Positions 6,672-9,298 of a stretch of DNA of 9,298 bases are shown one piece after another. The position numbers and the translations under genes are program-made. The stretch lies in NCBI GenBank assembly GCA_937872125.1, contig CALMNY010000355.1, positions 1 through 9,298 on the forward strand, given 5' to 3'. The notes under the pieces were generated by a model. That model saw nothing but the letters and a program-made list of their open reading frames with translations. It was not told the DNA's origin and made no database searches. Within the stretch, counting starts at the first letter, position 1, and each line of letters starts with the position of its first letter. This DNA comes from an uncultured Candidatus Competibacteraceae bacterium. Its GTDB lineage: Bacteria > Pseudomonadota > Gammaproteobacteria > Competibacterales > Competibacteraceae.

Positions 6672-9298
6672 TCAAACCGCCGGTTTATCCTCAGCGGCAG
6701 GTTCCGGCGCTGGCGTCGGCGTTGGCGCGGCTGGCTCGATGGCTTCGGCCACCGGCTCGGTGGATTCCGCCAAGGGCGGAGCATCGGTAACTGCTTCAGC
6801 GGGAACCGCCGGAGGGGTTACCGCTTCAACCTCGGTGGTTGCCACCTCAATCTCAGGCGTAACCGGAACCTCAACGGGCTCCTCTGCTGCCGGCGCATCA
6901 GCAGTCGCGCTTTCTGGCGCCGCGAGGACGGGTATTTCAGCCGGAGCCGTTTCGGCCTGGAGCGGCGCAGCGGGTATTTCCGCAGGCGCTGGTTCTTCAA
7001 CCGGTGTGCTGGCTTCAGAAGATGGCGGTTCGCAGACCGATGTTTCAGCTTCCGGGAAGATCGGTTCCACGGTGGCGGGTTCGCCGGGTTCAGCGACCGT
7101 CACTGATGCCACAACGGATTCGCGGGTCTCAGTCGCTGGCGCTTCGCTTATCGGTTCGGAAGCCAGATCGGGCGTCGTAGCCGTGGGGCGAGCCGCCAGT
7201 GCGGCGTCTTCCTCGGCGACCGGATATTCCAGCGACGGCGGCGGCGGCGGAAGGGGCGACTCTTCCTCCAGCGGCAACGCCGCGACGGCGGCAGCAACCT
7301 TGGCGGCGGCGATTACTTCGCGGGGCAAGCGTGGACGCCCACTGCGAATCCGCCGCTGCGGCATGGCCGGCGCTGTGACGGATGACCCTGTGGCAGGGGT
7401 CGGCGGTGTTGCCGTAACCAGATCTCCAGCTTCCGTGGATTCCCGACCCTGCTCACCGGAGTCAGCGCCTTCCTCGCTCTCCTCGCCGGACTCCCCACTG
7501 ACCGGGCTGGCCTCGGGTGAAACCGGCGCTTCGCCGCGCCGCCGCCGCCGACCGCCCCGCCGGCCGCGCCGCCCACGCGATCCACTGCCCTCCTCCTCGG
7601 CTTCCGCCGCAGCGACCGATTCCTCGGTATCCTCCGTTGGAACCACCACCGGTTTGGGCGCGGGCACCGGGTCAGAAGGCAACGCTTCGACTGGCGGCGC
7701 GACAATGGCGACTGATTCGGGAGCGGCTGGCGTAATTACAGGCTTGGCGACTGGCGCTTCCACCACGGATTCGGCTTCAGGCCGCCGGCCAGTCCGGTCG
7801 CGGCGGTGCCGATCCGGTTTGGCTAGGCGTGGCCCAGTTCGTGCGGCCCGCTCATCGCGGGGTTGCTGCGGGGCCTGGCCAAACAGACTGCTCCACAACC
7901 AGCCGAAAAAGCCGGGATTGGCTTCAGGTTTGAGCGGCGGCGTGGGCGGGGTCGGGGCTGGTGTGGCTGGCGCGACGCCTTTGACCATCGGCTCCTCGTC
8001 GGTACCGCGCACCGCCGGGCTGGCTTTGGCCTCAATCGGTTCTTCGTAGTCTTCGGCCAAGGCGTAGGACCGAAGTTGGTCCTCCGACAGTTCATCCATC
8101 CGCAAGCGGTTCAGCTTGAAGTGCGGCGTTTCCAGCGATTCATTCGGAATCAGCATGACCCCGACGCGATGGCGCTGCTCGATGGCGCGGATCGCCTCGC
8201 GTTTCTCGTTGAGCAGGAACGTGGCGACCTTGACCGGCAACTGGACCACGACCCGCCCGGTCCGATCCTTCATCGCCTCTTCCTGGATCAGCCGCAGCAC
8301 GCTCAGCGCCAGAGAATCAATATTGCGGATGGTGCCCTGCCCGTTGCAGCGCGGGCAGATCATGTGGCTGGCTTCGTCCAGCGACGGACTCAGCCGCTGC
8401 CGCGACATTTCCAGCAGACCAAAGCGGGAGATGCGCCCGACCTGCACCCGGGCGCGATCCATCTTCAGTGCCTCGCGCAACCGGGTTTCCACCTCACGCT
8501 GGTTGCGGGCCAGATTCATATCAATGAAGTCAATGACGATTAGCCCGCCCAGGTCGCGCAACCGCATTTGCCGGGCAATTTCATCAGCGGCTTCCAGATT
8601 GGTGGTGAGGGCGGTTTCCTCGATGTCGCTGCCCCGGGTGGCGCGGGCCGAGTTGATGTCAATGGAGACCAGCGCCTCGGTGTAGTCAATCACAATGCCG
8701 CCGCCAGAGGGCAGGCTGACTTCGCGTTGATAAGCGGTCTCGATCTGGGATTCGATCTGGAAGCGGGTGAACAGCGGGATACTGTCCTGATACAGCTTGA
8801 GCTTGTTCAGGTTCTGCGGCATCACCTGCTGCATGAAATCCTGCGCCTGGCGATGGACGGCGGGATGGTCCACCAGAATCTCGCCGATGTCGGCGCGCAA
8901 ATAGTCGCGCAGGGCGCGGATGATGATGTTGCTTTCCTGATAGATCAGGAACGGCGCTTTCTTTTGGGGCAGAGCGGTTTCGATGGCCTTCCACAGGTGC
9001 AGCAGATAATCCATGTCCCACTGCAATTCCTCCTGCGAGCGGCCGACCCCGGCGGTGCGCACGATCAGGCCCATGCCGTCGGGGATGTCGAGGCTGCTCA
9101 TCACCTCGCGGATTTCCTGCCGGTCCTCGCCCTCGATCCGTCGCGACACGCCGCCGGCGCGCGGGTTGTTGGGCATCAGCACCAGATAGCGCCCAGCCAG
9201 GCTGATGAAGGTGGTCAGCGCCGCGCCCTTGTTGCCGCGCTCTTCCTTTTCCACCTGCACCATGATTTCCTGGCCTTCGCGGATCGCCTCGCGGATGC
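6672..9298 (-). CDS. rne: Ribonuclease E, 5' end off window
   Basis: Essential endoribonuclease of mRNA decay and rRNA/tRNA processing, and scaffold of the degradosome, bound to the inner membrane. The frame is open to the right edge (it reads [23 protein letters not shown]), so about 90 N-terminal residues including most of the S1 domain are missing. Counting from the Met at 9263, residues correspond to E. coli RNase E with a constant offset of 101: catalytic Asp202 (E. coli 303, in [12 protein letters not shown]) and Asp245 (346, in VIDFID), and zinc-link CPRC at 303-306 (404-407). [14 protein letters not shown], around residue 450, fits the amphipathic membrane-anchoring helix. After it come two Arg-rich stretches (one is [16 protein letters not shown]), likely RNA-binding, and an Ala/Pro/Glu-rich low-complexity tail to the stop at 6672-6674. 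Total length is about 960 residues. RNase G is excluded by the long tail. Confidence 0.97.
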   Translation of the reverse strand, partial: IREAIREGQEIMVQVEKEERGNKGAALTTFISLAGRYLVLMPNNPRAGGVSRRIEGEDRQEIREVMSSLDIPDGMGLIVRTAGVGRSQEELQWDMDYLLHLWKAIETALPQKKAPFLIYQESNIIIRALRDYLRADIGEILVDHPAVHRQAQDFMQQVMPQNLNKLKLYQDSIPLFTRFQIESQIETAYQREVSLPSGGGIVIDYTEALVSIDINSARATRGSDIEETALTTNLEAADEIARQMRLRDLGGLIVIDFIDMNLARNQREVETRLREALKMDRARVQVGRISRFGLLEMSRQRLSPSLDEASHMICPRCNGQGTIRNIDSLALSVLRLIQEEAMKDRTGRVVVQLPVKVATFLLNEKREAIRAIEQRHRVGVMLIPNESLETPHFKLNRLRMDELSEDQLRSYALAEDYEEPIEAKASPAVRGTDEEPMVKGVAPATPAPTPPTPPLKPEANPGFFGWLWSSLFGQAPQQPRDERAARTGPRLAKPDRHRRDRTGRRPEAESVVEAPVAKPVITPAAPESVAIVAPPVEALPSDPVPAPKPVVVPTEDTEESVAAAEAEEEGSGSRGRRGRRGGRRRRRGEAPVSPEASPVSGESGEESEEGADSGEQGRESTEAGDLVTATPPTPATGSSVTAPAMPQRRIRSGRPRLPREVIAAAKVAAAVAALPLEEESPLPPPPPSLEYPVAEEDAALAARPTATTPDLASEPISEAPATETRESVVASVTVAEPGEPATVEPIFPEAETSVCEPPSSEASTPVEEPAPAEIPAAPLQAETAPAEIPVLAAPESATADAPAAEEPVEVPVTPEIEVATTEVEAVTPPAVPAEAVTDAPPLAESTEPVAEAIEPAAPTPTPAPEPAAEDKPAV

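Noticed and set aside
6655..8049. Long open frame on the plus strand (464 codons), Ser/Gly/Ala-rich, antisense to rne
   Set aside because: It is the reverse reading of the Ala/Pro/Glu-rich RNase E tail, where biased GC-rich codons leave few stops. It has no ribosome-binding site or domain and begins within the terminator region.
1..9298. CRISPR array, tRNA, rRNA, transposase or a multi-gene defence island
   Set aside because: No regularly spaced repeats, no tRNA-like cloverleaf and no transposase motifs were found; apart from the restriction-modification gene, all genes are housekeeping or a single unknown.

Overview
The window is GC-rich, densely coded chromosomal DNA that looks gammaproteobacterial. 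The main evidence is the gene order exbB-exbD-lpxK-ycaR-kdsB, then a low-molecular-weight phosphotyrosine phosphatase, then rne. From memory this matches the order in Pseudomonas and relatives. The RNase E catalytic half aligns with E. coli RNase E at a constant offset. I cannot name a genus from this sequence.

Layout: (1) Positions 1-2448, minus strand: most of a large single-chain restriction-modification enzyme of the MmeI (type IIL) kind, running off the left edge. The frame stays open although two GC-rich palindromic repeats sit inside it and are translated. (2) 2449-2655: a divergent, partly AT-rich intergenic region. (3) 2656-5770, plus strand: a compact, translationally coupled operon, ExbB/TolQ-like and ExbD/TolR-like proton-channel proteins, LpxK (lipid A 4'-kinase), a Trm112/YcaR-like small protein, and KdsB (CMP-Kdo synthetase). 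The lpxK frame has no stop at the usual place and runs out of frame through most of ycaR. (4) 5759-6034, minus strand: a small uncharacterized gene whose end overlaps the end of kdsB. (5) 6135-6614, plus strand: the phosphatase, preceded by a strong hairpin. (6) 6633-6663: a perfectly palindromic terminator between the two convergent genes. (7) 6672-9298, minus strand: rne, with a complete catalytic core except for roughly the first 90 residues (off the right edge) and a long low-complexity scaffold tail.

Functionally the central operon links outer-membrane lipid A/Kdo synthesis to an inner-membrane proton-driven motor. The phosphatase and RNase E are conserved neighbours. The restriction-modification gene is the accessory element and carries the most unusual feature: two independent repeats tolerated in frame inside a methyltransferase. 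No tRNA, rRNA, CRISPR array, transposase or clearly new multi-gene system is visible.
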